This document shows positions 1-10,262 of a DNA stretch of 64,000 nt, in pieces. Within the stretch, counting starts at the first letter, position 1, and each line of letters opens with the position of its first letter. The stretch is taken from positions 1,922,001 through 1,986,000 of the forward strand of contig NZ_LT576451.1 of NCBI RefSeq assembly GCF_900086645.1. The letters run 5' to 3'. The notes beneath the pieces are model-generated. The model was given only the letters and a program-made list of their open reading frames with translations. It was not told where the DNA came from and ran no database searches. Source of the stretch: Curtobacterium sp. 9128. Lineage in GTDB: Bacteria > Actinomycetota > Actinomycetes > Actinomycetales > Microbacteriaceae. The position numbers and the translations under genes are program-made.

Positions 1-1773
<1,773 letters not shown>

Positions 1774-1905
1774 ACAACTATTTCCCGACACTTCGGTGTT
1801 GGGGCTCGCGTCCACTTTGTGGTTCCCGACAGACGATCGGGAATCAATTGAATACTTCAGCAACGGCTTGAAGGAACATGTTGAGACCAGATCATGGTCG
1901 ACAGT

Positions 1906-2024
1906 GTTCCGGTGGTCATAGCGAGAGGGAAACGCCCGGTCACATTCCGAACCCGGAAGCTAAGCCTCTCAGCGCCGATGGTACTGCAAGGGGGACCTTG
2001 TGGGAGAGTAGGACGCCGCCGGAC
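1906..2024 (+). rRNA. rrf: 5S ribosomal RNA
   Basis: About 119 nt, 130 nt downstream of the 23S end, in the standard 23S-5S order. The internal loop sequence CATTCCGAACCCGGAAGCTAAG is typical of 5S rRNA. The 5' end (TCCGGTGG) pairs with the 3' end (CCGCCGGA) to form the closing stem. The 23S-5S spacer (1774-1905) holds no tRNA that I can see. Ends are accurate to 1-3 nt. Confidence 0.95.
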
Positions 2025-2038
2025 TTCTTTTGCAACAC

Positions 2039-2076
2039 CAGAAAACCCCTGACCAGTACTGGTCAGGGGTTTTCTG
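2039..2076 (+). terminator. rRNA operon terminator, 38-bp perfect palindrome
   Basis: Left half CAGAAAACCCCTGACCAGT is followed immediately by its exact reverse complement, with no loop bases between them, 15 nt after the 5S end. The A-rich outer left arm and T-rich outer right arm (GGGGTTTTCTG) give a terminator shape on both strands. No gene lies between this and the ROK regulator at 2209. The 2080-2160 stretch holds only loose repeats of GACCGTTCC/GGACCGCTCC. Confidence 0.9.
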
Positions 2077-2208
2077 CGTTCCCCGACCGTTCCCGGACCG
2101 CTCCAGGACCGTTCTACGACTGATCCAGGGCCGCTCCAACGCCGTTCCGGGTCGTCGTCGCGAGAGCAGTGGCAATAGGATCAGCCCGGGTCGGCCGACG
2201 GAGGAACG

Positions 2209-3339
2209 ATGACGCACACCTGGCCGGCACTGCCGGATGGCTCCCGCCTGGCGCTGCGGGAGATCCTCATCCACGGGGTGCTGTCCCGTGCCGAGATCGC
2301 GCGGTCGCTCGGGCTCTCTAGGGCGAGTCTGACCCGGGCCATGCGACTGCTGGTCGCACACGGCATGGTCGTCGAGGTCGGCACCGATGTCCGTGGTGCG
2401 ACCGGTCGTCCCTCCGAGCTCCTCCAGGTGAGCTCGGGGGCGTGGGAGTTCCTCGGGGTGAAGCTCACGAAGGACCGCCTGTACGCGGCGGTGACCGACC
2501 TCGGTGGACGGATCCTCGCGCTCCACGAAGAAGTCATGACGTCCACGGTGCCGGAGGACGTCGCCGCGCAGATCACCGCCGTCACGGCGCAGCTCCGGCA
2601 GGCGCACCCGGCCCTCTGTGCGATGGGGGTGTCCCTCCCGGGCGACGTACTCGTCCGGAGCGGGGAGCCGATCGTCGCCGCGTCGGTGTTCCTCGGATGG
2701 GCCGACGTGCCGTTCGCACGGATGGTGTCCGAACGCACGGGCCTCGCGACGTTCACCGCCAACGACGTGCACGCGCTGACCGCGAAGGAGCACTGGTTCG
2801 GTGCCGGCGCGGGCAGGGAGTCGATGGCGCTCGTCACCGTGGGTGAGGGTGTCGGTCTCGGCCTCATCGCCAACGGCCAGGTGTCGACCGGGCAGAACGG
2901 GCGGCTCGGGAGGATCGGACACCTGCCGGTCCTCGGCGGTGGTCCCGATTGCGGCCTGGGGCACCGCGGCTGTGCGTCGAGCTTCCTGCCGAGTCCGGTC
3001 ATCGTGCGCAACTCCGGACACGTGGGCGCCACGTACGACGAGGTCGTGGAGCTCGCCCGTGACGGGGACGCCCCGGCTCTCGCGGCCTTCGTGGATGCCG
3101 GTCGCGCGCTCGGGGTCGTCCTGGCGTCGGTCGTGCACGTCACCGACCCGTCGGCGATCGTGCTCACGGGCGACGGTCTGCCCGTGTACGACATCGCCCG
3201 GAGCGCGGTGGACGACGCACTGCGCGGTGCGCTCGAGCCGAACACCGACGCCCTGACGATCGAGGTCCAGCCGTTCGAGTTCTCCGAGTGGGCGCGCGCC
3301 GGAGCGGTGCTCGCCATCCGCGGACTGTTGCAGGAGTGA
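2209..3339 (+). CDS. ROK-family transcriptional regulator
   Basis: 376 aa, with an N-terminal winged helix (about residues 10-60, ...RAEIARSLGLSRASLTRAMRLL...) fused to a ROK sugar-kinase-like domain. The ROK zinc-site region appears as CGLGHRGC near residue 248. This is the NagC/XylR type of repressor, which releases DNA when a sugar binds. It lies immediately upstream of, and in the same direction as, a beta-galactosidase gene, and an operator-like site starts five bases after its stop codon. It is therefore the natural local regulator of the carbohydrate cluster to 17802. Its inducer cannot be read from sequence; a galactoside or mannoside is the contextual guess. Confidence 0.88.
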   Translation: MTHTWPALPDGSRLALREILIHGVLSRAEIARSLGLSRASLTRAMRLLVAHGMVVEVGTDVRGATGRPSELLQVSSGAWEFLGVKLTKDRLYAAVTDLGGRILALHEEVMTSTVPEDVAAQITAVTAQLRQAHPALCAMGVSLPGDVLVRSGEPIVAASVFLGWADVPFARMVSERTGLATFTANDVHALTAKEHWFGAGAGRESMALVTVGEGVGLGLIANGQVSTGQNGRLGRIGHLPVLGGGPDCGLGHRGCASSFLPSPVIVRNSGHVGATYDEVVELARDGDAPALAAFVDAGRALGVVLASVVHVTDPSAIVLTGDGLPVYDIARSAVDDALRGALEPNTDALTIEVQPFEFSEWARAGAVLAIRGLLQE

Positions 3340-3343
3340 CCAC

Positions 3344-3385
3344 TTAGTTACACGCGTTGACAAACATCGAGCGAACCGGGAGGCT
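3344..3385 (+). promoter_or_regulatory. Putative ROK operator overlapping a promoter
   Basis: TTAGTTACACGCGTTGACAAA (3344-3364) is an imperfect dyad resembling the TTAGTTA...TAACTAA operators of ROK repressors. A consensus -35 box TTGACA (3357-3362) lies inside it, with a weak -10 candidate GAGGCT 17 nt later (3380-3385). A closely matching sequence lies in the reverse orientation at 10195-10215: over 21 aligned positions about 15 agree, including GTTACACGC. Assignment to the neighbouring ROK protein is inference. Confidence 0.55.
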
Positions 3386-3414
3386 GGTGCGGTCCCACCA
3401 TCGAAGGAGATGCC

Positions 3415-5436
3415 GTGACCGCTCGGACCACCCCTCCCTGGCCCACCGCCGGCCTGTCGTTCGGCGGTGACTACAGCCCCGAGCAGTGGCCGCGCGAGGT
3501 CTGGACCGAGGACGTCCGGCTCATGCGCGAGGCCGGGGTGAACCTGGTCACCGTCGGGGTCTTCTCCTGGGGGCTGCTCGAGCGGGCGCCGGGGGAGTAC
3601 ACGTGGGAGGGGCTCGACGAGATCCTGGACCTGCTGCACCGGAACGGCATCGCGGTGGACCTCGCGACGCCGACCGCCGCGGCGCCGAGCTGGCTGGTCG
3701 CGGCACACCCGGAGATCCTCCCGGTCGACCGTCAGGGCATCGTCCGGCAGTCCGGCGAACGGCTCGGCTGGTGCCCGGACTCGCCGGTGTTCCGCGAGCA
3801 CGCCACACGGATCGTCGACGCCGTCGCCGAGCGCTACGGCAGCCACCCCGCCGTGCGGCTCTGGCACGTCAGCAACGAACTGGGCGGTGGCAACGCGCGC
3901 TGCACCTGCGCGAACTCCACTGCGGCGTTCCAGGACTGGCTCCGTGCGCACCACGAGTCGATCGACGCCCTCAACGACGCCTGGGGCACGGCGTTCTGGG
4001 GACACACGTACACGGACTTCGACGAGGTGTCCCTGCCGCGGGGGCCGCGCGACGGTGCGCCGAACCCGGGGCTGTTCCTCGACGCCGAGCGGTTCTCGTC
4101 CGACTCCCTGCTCGCCCACTACCTACACGAGAAGACGGTCATCGAGCGGCACTCCACTGTCCCCGTCACGACCAACTTCATGGTGGGCGCGGCATCGCAG
4201 ACCGTCGACTACGCGGCATGGGCGGCACACGTCGCGATCCCCGCGAACGACCACTACACGCTCGTCGACGACCCGCGTCGCGAGCAGGACCTCGCGGCTG
4301 CTGCCGACCGGGTGCGGGGCATCACCCGGGGGCGTGGCCCGTGGCTCCTCATGGAGCACTCGACCGGCGGCCCGAGCTGGCAGGAGCGGAACCGCGCGAA
4401 GGAGCCGAGCGAGCTCGTGCGGAACGCGCTCGCCCACGTCGCCCGCGGTTCGGACGGCGCCCTGTTCTTCCAGTGGCGGGCGTCGACGGCCGGTGCGGAG
4501 CAGTTCCACTCCGCGATGCTGCCGCACGCCGGCACCCGGACCCGGATCTGGCGCGAGGTCACTGCCCTCGGTCGGGCGATGCAGGCACTCGCGCCCGTGC
4601 AGGGCAGCGTCGTCGAGCCGGCCAGGGTGGCGATCGTCGTCGACGACCCGTCGGGTTGGGCCGTGCAGTCCGGGCTCAAGCCACACCGGGCACTGTCCTA
4701 CGCCCGGGAACTCCGCGCATGGCACCGCGCGTTCTTCGACCGCCAGGTGCTGACCGACGTGGTGCCGGTCGACGCGGACCTCGACGGCTACGACGTCGTG
4801 GTGCTGCCCACGCTGCTCGTCGTGGACGACGCCACGGCGGCTCGGCTCTCCGCCGTGGTGGGCCGGGGCGCGACGCTCGTCGTGACGTACCTGTCCGGTG
4901 TCGCCGACGAGCACGCACGCATCCGCACCGGCGGGTACCCGGGCGCGTTCCGCGACGTGCTCGGCGCGTGGAGCGAGGAGTTCACCCCGCTGCAGCGCGA
5001 CGAACGCTGGTCTCTGGACGACGGCGAGGTGGTCACCGACTGGGCCGAGGCGGTCCTCGTGACCGATGCCGACGTCGTCCTCGCGTACACGGACGGGCCG
5101 CTCGCCGGCCGCCCGGCGGTCACCCGCCGACACGCGGACGCCGGCGACGCCTGGTACGTCTCGGCGATGCTGTCGGACGACAGCATCCAACGGCTCGTGG
5201 ACCGGATCGTGGCGGACCGGGCGATCCCGCGGACCGTCACCGGGCCTCCAGGACTGGAGGCCGTGCGTCGCGTCGGACGCGACGGTTCCGCGTTCCTGTT
5301 CCTCCTCAACCACCGTGCGGACCCCGTCACGGTCGTCGCGTCCGGCACGGACCTGGTCGACGGCTCCGTCCACGGACCGGAGACCGTCGTGCCGGCTGGT
5401 CGCGTCCGCGTGCTCCGCGAGGAGCGTGCGGCATGA
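3415..5436 (+). CDS. Beta-galactosidase, glycoside hydrolase family 42
   Basis: 673 aa, full length for GH42. It hydrolyses terminal beta-galactosides, with no signal peptide, so it acts in the cytoplasm on imported oligosaccharides. Diagnostic motifs are GGDYSPEQWP near the N-terminus, FSWGLLE, the acid/base Glu155 in HVSNELGG, and the probable nucleophile Glu314 in LLMEHSTGGPSWQ. The cysteine cluster C..C after residue 160 fits the metal-binding subgroup. The GTG start is preceded by GAAGGAGA at a good distance. The stop overlaps the next start as ATGA, so it is translationally coupled to the alpha-galactosidase. A 20-bp inverted repeat lies inside the gene at 5243-5262. Confidence 0.93.
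   Translation: MTARTTPPWPTAGLSFGGDYSPEQWPREVWTEDVRLMREAGVNLVTVGVFSWGLLERAPGEYTWEGLDEILDLLHRNGIAVDLATPTAAAPSWLVAAHPEILPVDRQGIVRQSGERLGWCPDSPVFREHATRIVDAVAERYGSHPAVRLWHVSNELGGGNARCTCANSTAAFQDWLRAHHESIDALNDAWGTAFWGHTYTDFDEVSLPRGPRDGAPNPGLFLDAERFSSDSLLAHYLHEKTVIERHSTVPVTTNFMVGAASQTVDYAAWAAHVAIPANDHYTLVDDPRREQDLAAAADRVRGITRGRGPWLLMEHSTGGPSWQERNRAKEPSELVRNALAHVARGSDGALFFQWRASTAGAEQFHSAMLPHAGTRTRIWREVTALGRAMQALAPVQGSVVEPARVAIVVDDPSGWAVQSGLKPHRALSYARELRAWHRAFFDRQVLTDVVPVDADLDGYDVVVLPTLLVVDDATAARLSAVVGRGATLVVTYLSGVADEHARIRTGGYPGAFRDVLGAWSEEFTPLQRDERWSLDDGEVVTDWAEAVLVTDADVVLAYTDGPLAGRPAVTRRHADAGDAWYVSAMLSDDSIQRLVDRIVADRAIPRTVTGPPGLEAVRRVGRDGSAFLFLLNHRADPVTVVASGTDLVDGSVHGPETVVPAGRVRVLREERAA
5243..5262. 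repeat. Inverted repeat within GH42 gene, GGACTGGAGGC-type element
   Basis: GGCCTCCAG and CTGGAGGCC flank a 2-nt centre (GA), a perfect 9-bp stem. The right arm is a copy of the GGACTGGAGGC element found elsewhere in the window (17844, 31085, 41084, 58392). Here it lies in the coding region near the C-terminus (residues GPPGLEAV). Confidence 0.6.
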
Positions 5437-7598
5437 CCGTCGTCGACCGCGGCGCGCGCCCGCTCGGTCCCGCCGAGCCGGTGCGGCCGGTCCACGTCCT
5501 CCGTGCGGCCGGGGTGTCGCTCGTGGTCGCCGCCGCGGTCGACGGGTTGCCGGAGGTGCTGCACTGGGGTCGTGACGTCGGCCAGATCGCCGACACCGAC
5601 GCCGACGACGTGGTCCTGGCGCTCGGCCGCCCGGTCTCGCCGAGCGCGTTCGACGCACCGTGGCCGCTCACCGTGCTGCCGACGGAGCGGGACGGCTGGG
5701 AGGGGCGCCCCGGGATCGCCGGGCACGTCGACGGCGCGCCGCTCGTGCCACGCTGGCGCGACGCCCGGGTGGCCTCCGACGGGATGGAACTCGTCGTCAC
5801 GGCGCACTCCGACGTCCTGGCGCTCCGGAGCGTGTTCGCGCTCGACGGCGCCGGCGTGCTGCGCGTGCGGCACGCGGTCACCGGCCGGAGCGACGTGCCC
5901 GTGCACCTCCAGGCGCTCGAGGCGACGCTGCCGGTGGGGGAGCGGGTGGCAGAGGTCCTCGACCTCGGCGGGCGGTGGACCCGCGAGCGCACGCCGCAGC
6001 GTCGTGCGCTGACCGCCGGGAGCCATGCACGCGAGAGTCGCCGCGGACGGACGGGCCACGATGCACCGACGCTGCTGGCGCTCGGCACGTCGGGGTTCGA
6101 CGACGAGGCCGGTGAGGTGTGGGCGGTGCACCTCGCGTGGAGCGCCGACGCCGTCCACCGGATCGACCTGCTCGCCGAGGCCCGGCCGCTGCTCGGGGCG
6201 GGGGAACTCCTGCGCGCCGGCGAGGTGGTCCTCGGGCGCGGCGAGACGTTCACCACCCCTGACGCCGTGTTCGTCTGGAGCGACGAGGGGCTCGACGGTG
6301 TCTCCGCCCGGTTCCACGACTCGCTCCGCGCACGCCCCGGACACCCGCGACGGCCCAGGCCCGTCGTCCTGAACACCTGGGAAGCCGTGTACTACCGCCA
6401 GGAGCTCGCGCCGCTCGTCGCCCTCGCGGAGACCGCCGCGGACATCGGCGTCGAGCGGTTCGTCCTCGACGACGGGTGGTTCCTCGGGCGCCGGTCCGAC
6501 AGGACCTCGCTCGGCGACTGGCGGGTGGACCCCGCGGTGTGGCCGGACGGGCTCCGGCCGCTCGTCGACCGTGTCCGGGAGCTCGGGATGGAGTTCGGGC
6601 TGTGGTTCGAGCCCGAGATGGTGAGCCCGGTGTCCGAGCTCGCCGTCGCCCACCCGGAGTGGCTCCTGCAGCGCCCGGACGACGACGTGCGGACCTGGCG
6701 CAACCAGTACGTGCTGGACATGGCCAACCCGGACGCCCGGGCGTTCGTGCTCGAGGCCATGTCGGCGGTCATCGGCGAGCACCACGTGGAGTTCGTCAAG
6801 TGGGACCAGAACCGGGACGTCGTGCACGCGGTCCACGACGGGCGCGCGGGACTCGACGCGCACACCCGCGGGGTCTACGCGCTGATGGACGAGCTGCGTG
6901 CCCGGCACCCGTGGCTCGAGATCGAGGCCTGTGCGAGCGGAGGAGCCCGCGTCGACCTCGGGGTGCTCGAACGGACCGACCGGGTGTGGCCGTCGGACAC
7001 GAACGACGCCCTCGAACGGCTGCCCGTCCAGCGCTGGACCGAGGTGCTCCTGCCGCTGGAGCTCATCGGTTCGCACGTCGGGCCGGAGGTCTCGCACACC
7101 ACCGGCCGGCACCTCGACCTGGACTTCCGGATGGCGGTGTCGTTGTTCGGCTCGGCCGGGATCGAGACCGACGTCACCACGCTGACGCCCGTCGAGCTCG
7201 ACCGGATCCGTGCCTGGACGGCGCTGTACCGGCGGGAGCGCGGGCTGCTGCACACCGGACGGCTCCGGCACCTCGACCTCGGCGACCCCGGTCTCGCGAC
7301 CACCTCGGTCGTCGCCACCGATCGGTCCCGCGCGCTGGTCCGCGTCGCCAGGACGGCCACCGGGCCGCAGTCGCTCGCGGTGCCGCTCCGGCTGCGCGGG
7401 CTCGACCGGACGCGGCGCTACCGGCTCGCCCCGGTCGCGGGCATCGGCGTCCCGCACGGTCTCGACATGGTGCCGCCGCAGTGGATCGAGCGCGGGTTCC
7501 TCGAGCTGCCAGGTGCCGTGCTCGAGGACGTGGGCGCGCGCCTGCCGATGCTCGCGCCCGGGACCGCGGTCGTGCTGGAGTGCCGCGCGCTCGACTGA
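5433..7598 (+). CDS. Alpha-galactosidase, glycoside hydrolase family 36
   Basis: 721 aa from the ATG that overlaps the GH42 stop. It removes terminal alpha-1,6-galactose from oligosaccharides. It has the GH36 layout of a beta-sandwich N-domain, a TIM barrel and a small C-domain. Visible signature residues are FVLDDGWF, the nucleophile Asp458 in KWDQNR, CASGGARVD, and the acid/base Asp522 in PSDTNDA. No signal peptide is present, so it is cytoplasmic. A frame opening further upstream overlaps the GH42 gene in another frame and is not used; the coupled ATG is preceded by GAGGAG. A second, divergent GH36 lies at the far end of the cluster (15706-17802). Confidence 0.92.
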   Translation: MTVVDRGARPLGPAEPVRPVHVLRAAGVSLVVAAAVDGLPEVLHWGRDVGQIADTDADDVVLALGRPVSPSAFDAPWPLTVLPTERDGWEGRPGIAGHVDGAPLVPRWRDARVASDGMELVVTAHSDVLALRSVFALDGAGVLRVRHAVTGRSDVPVHLQALEATLPVGERVAEVLDLGGRWTRERTPQRRALTAGSHARESRRGRTGHDAPTLLALGTSGFDDEAGEVWAVHLAWSADAVHRIDLLAEARPLLGAGELLRAGEVVLGRGETFTTPDAVFVWSDEGLDGVSARFHDSLRARPGHPRRPRPVVLNTWEAVYYRQELAPLVALAETAADIGVERFVLDDGWFLGRRSDRTSLGDWRVDPAVWPDGLRPLVDRVRELGMEFGLWFEPEMVSPVSELAVAHPEWLLQRPDDDVRTWRNQYVLDMANPDARAFVLEAMSAVIGEHHVEFVKWDQNRDVVHAVHDGRAGLDAHTRGVYALMDELRARHPWLEIEACASGGARVDLGVLERTDRVWPSDTNDALERLPVQRWTEVLLPLELIGSHVGPEVSHTTGRHLDLDFRMAVSLFGSAGIETDVTTLTPVELDRIRAWTALYRRERGLLHTGRLRHLDLGDPGLATTSVVATDRSRALVRVARTATGPQSLAVPLRLRGLDRTRRYRLAPVAGIGVPHGLDMVPPQWIERGFLELPGAVLEDVGARLPMLAPGTAVVLECRALD

Positions 7599-7616
7599 CC
7601 CGTCCGAGCCGCGCCG

Positions 7617-10145
7617 CTACCCGCGCAGGTCGCCGGCGTGCCGGAGCACGAGCGGCGACCCGAGTGCCACGGTGTCGACACCAGGTGCGCCCGACACGGT
7701 GAACGTCACGGACTCGCCCGGCAGCAACGACACGAGCCCGTCGTCCACGCGGGCGGCAGGGTCGACACGGTCCGGGAAGACCGACACGTCGCGGGCGTAG
7801 GACGTGGCGGTCACGGTCACCCTGGCGCCGTCCTCGGTGGCCGTCGCCGAGACGGTCAGGGGCGCAGGCGTGAGCCGCTGGTCGACCACCTCGGCGAAGT
7901 CGTGCACCGTGCGACCGAGCGGACCCGAGACGACGAGGACCTCGGTCGCGGGGTCCTCCGGAACGGCGAGCGACACGGGCAGTGCGACCCGCGCGGCATC
8001 GGCGGGCGCAGCGCCGACGTCGAACGACCCCGCCGCGAGCACCGAGCCGTCGAACCCGACCCGCTCGACCGTCACGGTGTCCTCGACCCGAGCGCCCGAC
8101 GCGTTCACCAGCACCAGGTCGAGGCCGGAGCCGTCTCCTGGCTGCACCGTGAGCAGCACCGGCTGGTAGGCGTGCCGGACGGCGTACCAGACCGGCTTCC
8201 TGATCCCCGCGTGGTCGACGAGCGACCACGACACCACCGGCCAGTCGTCGTTCAACTGCCACACGATCGTCCCGGTGTTGTGCGGGGTGCGTGACCGGAA
8301 CCACTCCATGCCGAACCGGATCGCGTGCGCCTGGTTCAGCTGCGCGGACCAGTGCCAGTCCTCGATCGACGCCGGCTCCGGCAGGTGCCCGCGCATGCCG
8401 TCGGCGAGCTTCCGGTTGCCCTGGTCCGCCTTCTGGTGCACGAGCATCTCTTGCCCGTCCGGGTCGAGCGGCTCGTCGTGCACCACCGCGGTCAGGGTCG
8501 ACCACGCCGGCGGCCCCTGGAACCCGAACTCCGCGACGAAACGCGGATCCCAGTCCGCGTAGGCGCGGTAGTCCAGCCGGTTCCAGACGTCCCAGATGTG
8601 CACGCTGCCGTTCCGCTCGTCGTTCGGCGTCAGGTACTCGTCGAACGAGAACGGGCTCCCCGGCGTGTACGGCCGCGTGGGGTCGAGCTCCGCCACGATC
8701 GCGGGCAGCAGCGACCGGTAGTACCCGTTGCCCCAGGTCCGGCCGACGAGCGACGGCCGCCAGCCCCACTCCGCGTACGCCACGAGGTTCTCGTTGTTGC
8801 CGTTCCACACCACGAGCGACGGGTGCGGCGACAGTCGGGTGACGGCCTCGCGCGCCTCGGCCTCGACCTCGTCCGCGAGCCACGGCTCCTCCGCGTACGC
8901 GGCGCAGGCGAACAGGAAGTCCTGCCAGACGAGCACGCCGAGTTCGTCGCACCGGTCGTACAGGTCGGCCGACTCGTACACGCCGCCGCCCCAGACCCGC
9001 AGCAGGTTCACGTTCGCCTGGACGGCGTCGTCGATCCGATCGGCGGAGCGCTCCGGTGTCATCTCGGTCAGGAACGCGTGGTCCGGGATCCAGTTCGCCC
9101 CGCGGACCAGCACCGGGCGCCCGTTGACCCGGAGCAGGAAGGGCGCGCCGTCGGCGTCCGCCGCCGTGTCGAGCGTGACCGTGCGGAAGCCGACGCGGCC
9201 GGTCCACACCGCGTCGCCGACCTCGACGCGGACGACGTGCAGCGGCTGGTCGCCCTCGCCGCGAGGCCACCAGACCGCGACGTCCGGCACGACGACCCGG
9301 ACGGTGGCCGTCCCGTCCACGACGGGGCGCGAGCCGACGATCCGGACGGGAGGCTCGGTGCCGGATCCGGGGGACGTGGCGGACGTGCGGTGCGGGGCCA
9401 CGGTGATCCGTGCCTCCAGTCCGGTCGTTCCGTCACCGCCGGTGGACGTGACGGGTGCCGCGCCGATCGCCTGCGAGAAGGCGCCGGTGGAACCGGCGTG
9501 CTCGACCTCGACGTGTGCGGTGAGCACCCCGTCGGCACCGTCCAGGTCGACGAGGGGGCGGACGGACGCGATGCGGACGCCGCTCCAGGACTCGATGCCG
9601 ATCGACTTCCAGATGCCGCTCGTCGCGACGTCGATGCCCCAGTCCCAGCCGAAGTTCGACGCGTTCTTCCGCAGTGCGTTGTACGGGTGGTGGTTGACGT
9701 GCGGGAGCTCGCCGCCGTGCAGCGCGGATTCCCGCTCGGCAGCGGGCACCGGGGCGTCGAACGTGACGACGAGCTCGTTCGTGCCGGGGCGGAGCAGGTG
9801 TCCGACGGGGAACCGGTACGAGCGGTGCTGGTTCCTCGTGGTGCCGACGACGATGCCGTTCAGCTCGATGGTGGCCAGGGTGTCGAGTCCGTCCGCGACC
9901 AGGTCGTGGCGCTCGGCGTCGGGTGCCGCCCACTCGAACGTGCGGCGGTACCGCCAGACGGTGTCGCCGATCCACTGCGTCGCTGCTTCGTTGTCGCCGT
10001 CGAACGGGTGCGGGATCAGGCCGGCGCGCAGCAGGTCCGTGTGTGCGCAGCCGGGGACCGTCGCCGCGATCCTCCCGGTCGGTGCCTCGGCCGGGCCGTG
10101 CACCGCCTCGAGGGTCCACGTGCCGTCCAGTGTCGTCCGCTCCAT
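7617..10145 (-). CDS. Beta-mannosidase, glycoside hydrolase family 2
   Basis: 842 aa, with no signal peptide. GH2 domains appear in order: sugar-binding jelly roll (about 1-190, with NASNFGWDWG and TSGIWKSIGI typical of beta-mannosidases), immunoglobulin-like domain, TIM barrel, and C-terminal beta domains. The acid/base is Glu452 in VWNGNNEN and the nucleophile Glu539 in AEFGFQG. The NGNNEN and GWDWG patterns separate it from GH2 beta-galactosidases. It converges on the alpha-galactosidase (18 nt between stops) and diverges from the transporter operon, with an operator-like site in the gap. It probably trims beta-1,4-manno-oligosaccharides once alpha-galactosyl branches are removed. One GGACTGGAGGC copy (9412-9422) lies inside it. 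Confidence 0.9.
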   Translation of the reverse strand: MERTTLDGTWTLEAVHGPAEAPTGRIAATVPGCAHTDLLRAGLIPHPFDGDNEAATQWIGDTVWRYRRTFEWAAPDAERHDLVADGLDTLATIELNGIVVGTTRNQHRSYRFPVGHLLRPGTNELVVTFDAPVPAAERESALHGGELPHVNHHPYNALRKNASNFGWDWGIDVATSGIWKSIGIESWSGVRIASVRPLVDLDGADGVLTAHVEVEHAGSTGAFSQAIGAAPVTSTGGDGTTGLEARITVAPHRTSATSPGSGTEPPVRIVGSRPVVDGTATVRVVVPDVAVWWPRGEGDQPLHVVRVEVGDAVWTGRVGFRTVTLDTAADADGAPFLLRVNGRPVLVRGANWIPDHAFLTEMTPERSADRIDDAVQANVNLLRVWGGGVYESADLYDRCDELGVLVWQDFLFACAAYAEEPWLADEVEAEAREAVTRLSPHPSLVVWNGNNENLVAYAEWGWRPSLVGRTWGNGYYRSLLPAIVAELDPTRPYTPGSPFSFDEYLTPNDERNGSVHIWDVWNRLDYRAYADWDPRFVAEFGFQGPPAWSTLTAVVHDEPLDPDGQEMLVHQKADQGNRKLADGMRGHLPEPASIEDWHWSAQLNQAHAIRFGMEWFRSRTPHNTGTIVWQLNDDWPVVSWSLVDHAGIRKPVWYAVRHAYQPVLLTVQPGDGSGLDLVLVNASGARVEDTVTVERVGFDGSVLAAGSFDVGAAPADAARVALPVSLAVPEDPATEVLVVSGPLGRTVHDFAEVVDQRLTPAPLTVSATATEDGARVTVTATSYARDVSVFPDRVDPAARVDDGLVSLLPGESVTFTVSGAPGVDTVALGSPLVLRHAGDLRG
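9412..9422. repeat. Copy of GGACTGGAGGC element inside beta-mannosidase gene
   Basis: GCCTCCAGTCC on the plus strand; the minus-strand gene reads it as part of GLEAR. It is one of several copies discussed as a dispersed element. Confidence 0.5.
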
Positions 10146-10185
10146 CGCGTCTCCAGTGCTCGTCGGGCCGCATCGTCGCTGCCTC

Positions 10186-10215
10186 TTGACCGACTTAGTT
10201 TATGCGTGTAACAAT
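10186..10215 (+). promoter_or_regulatory. Promoter with putative ROK operator for the transporter operon
   Basis: TTGACC (10186-10191), 17 nt, then TAACAA (10209-10214) form a plausible -35/-10 pair for the binding-protein gene. The spacer and -10 carry TTAGTTTATGCGTGTAACAA. Its reverse complement matches the site at 3344-3364 in about 15 of 21 positions, sharing GTTACACGC. The site also lies 50 nt upstream of the divergent beta-mannosidase start, so one repressor could control both directions. Confidence 0.55.
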
Positions 10216-10262
10216 CACGCTCACAACGTGGACCTGCGACGACGCAGACCGAGAGGACAACG

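Noticed and set aside
1774..1905. tRNA gene in the 23S-5S spacer
   Set aside because: No cloverleaf arms or TTCRA loop are visible.
1969..4119. 716-codon minus-strand frame across the ROK and GH42 genes
   Set aside because: Composition is typical of an antisense shadow; the plus-strand genes have clear domains and ribosome binding sites.
3486..5432. Upstream extension of the first alpha-galactosidase frame over the GH42 gene
   Set aside because: It is Arg-rich out-of-frame translation of GH42; the ATG at 5433 with ATGA overlap is the natural start.
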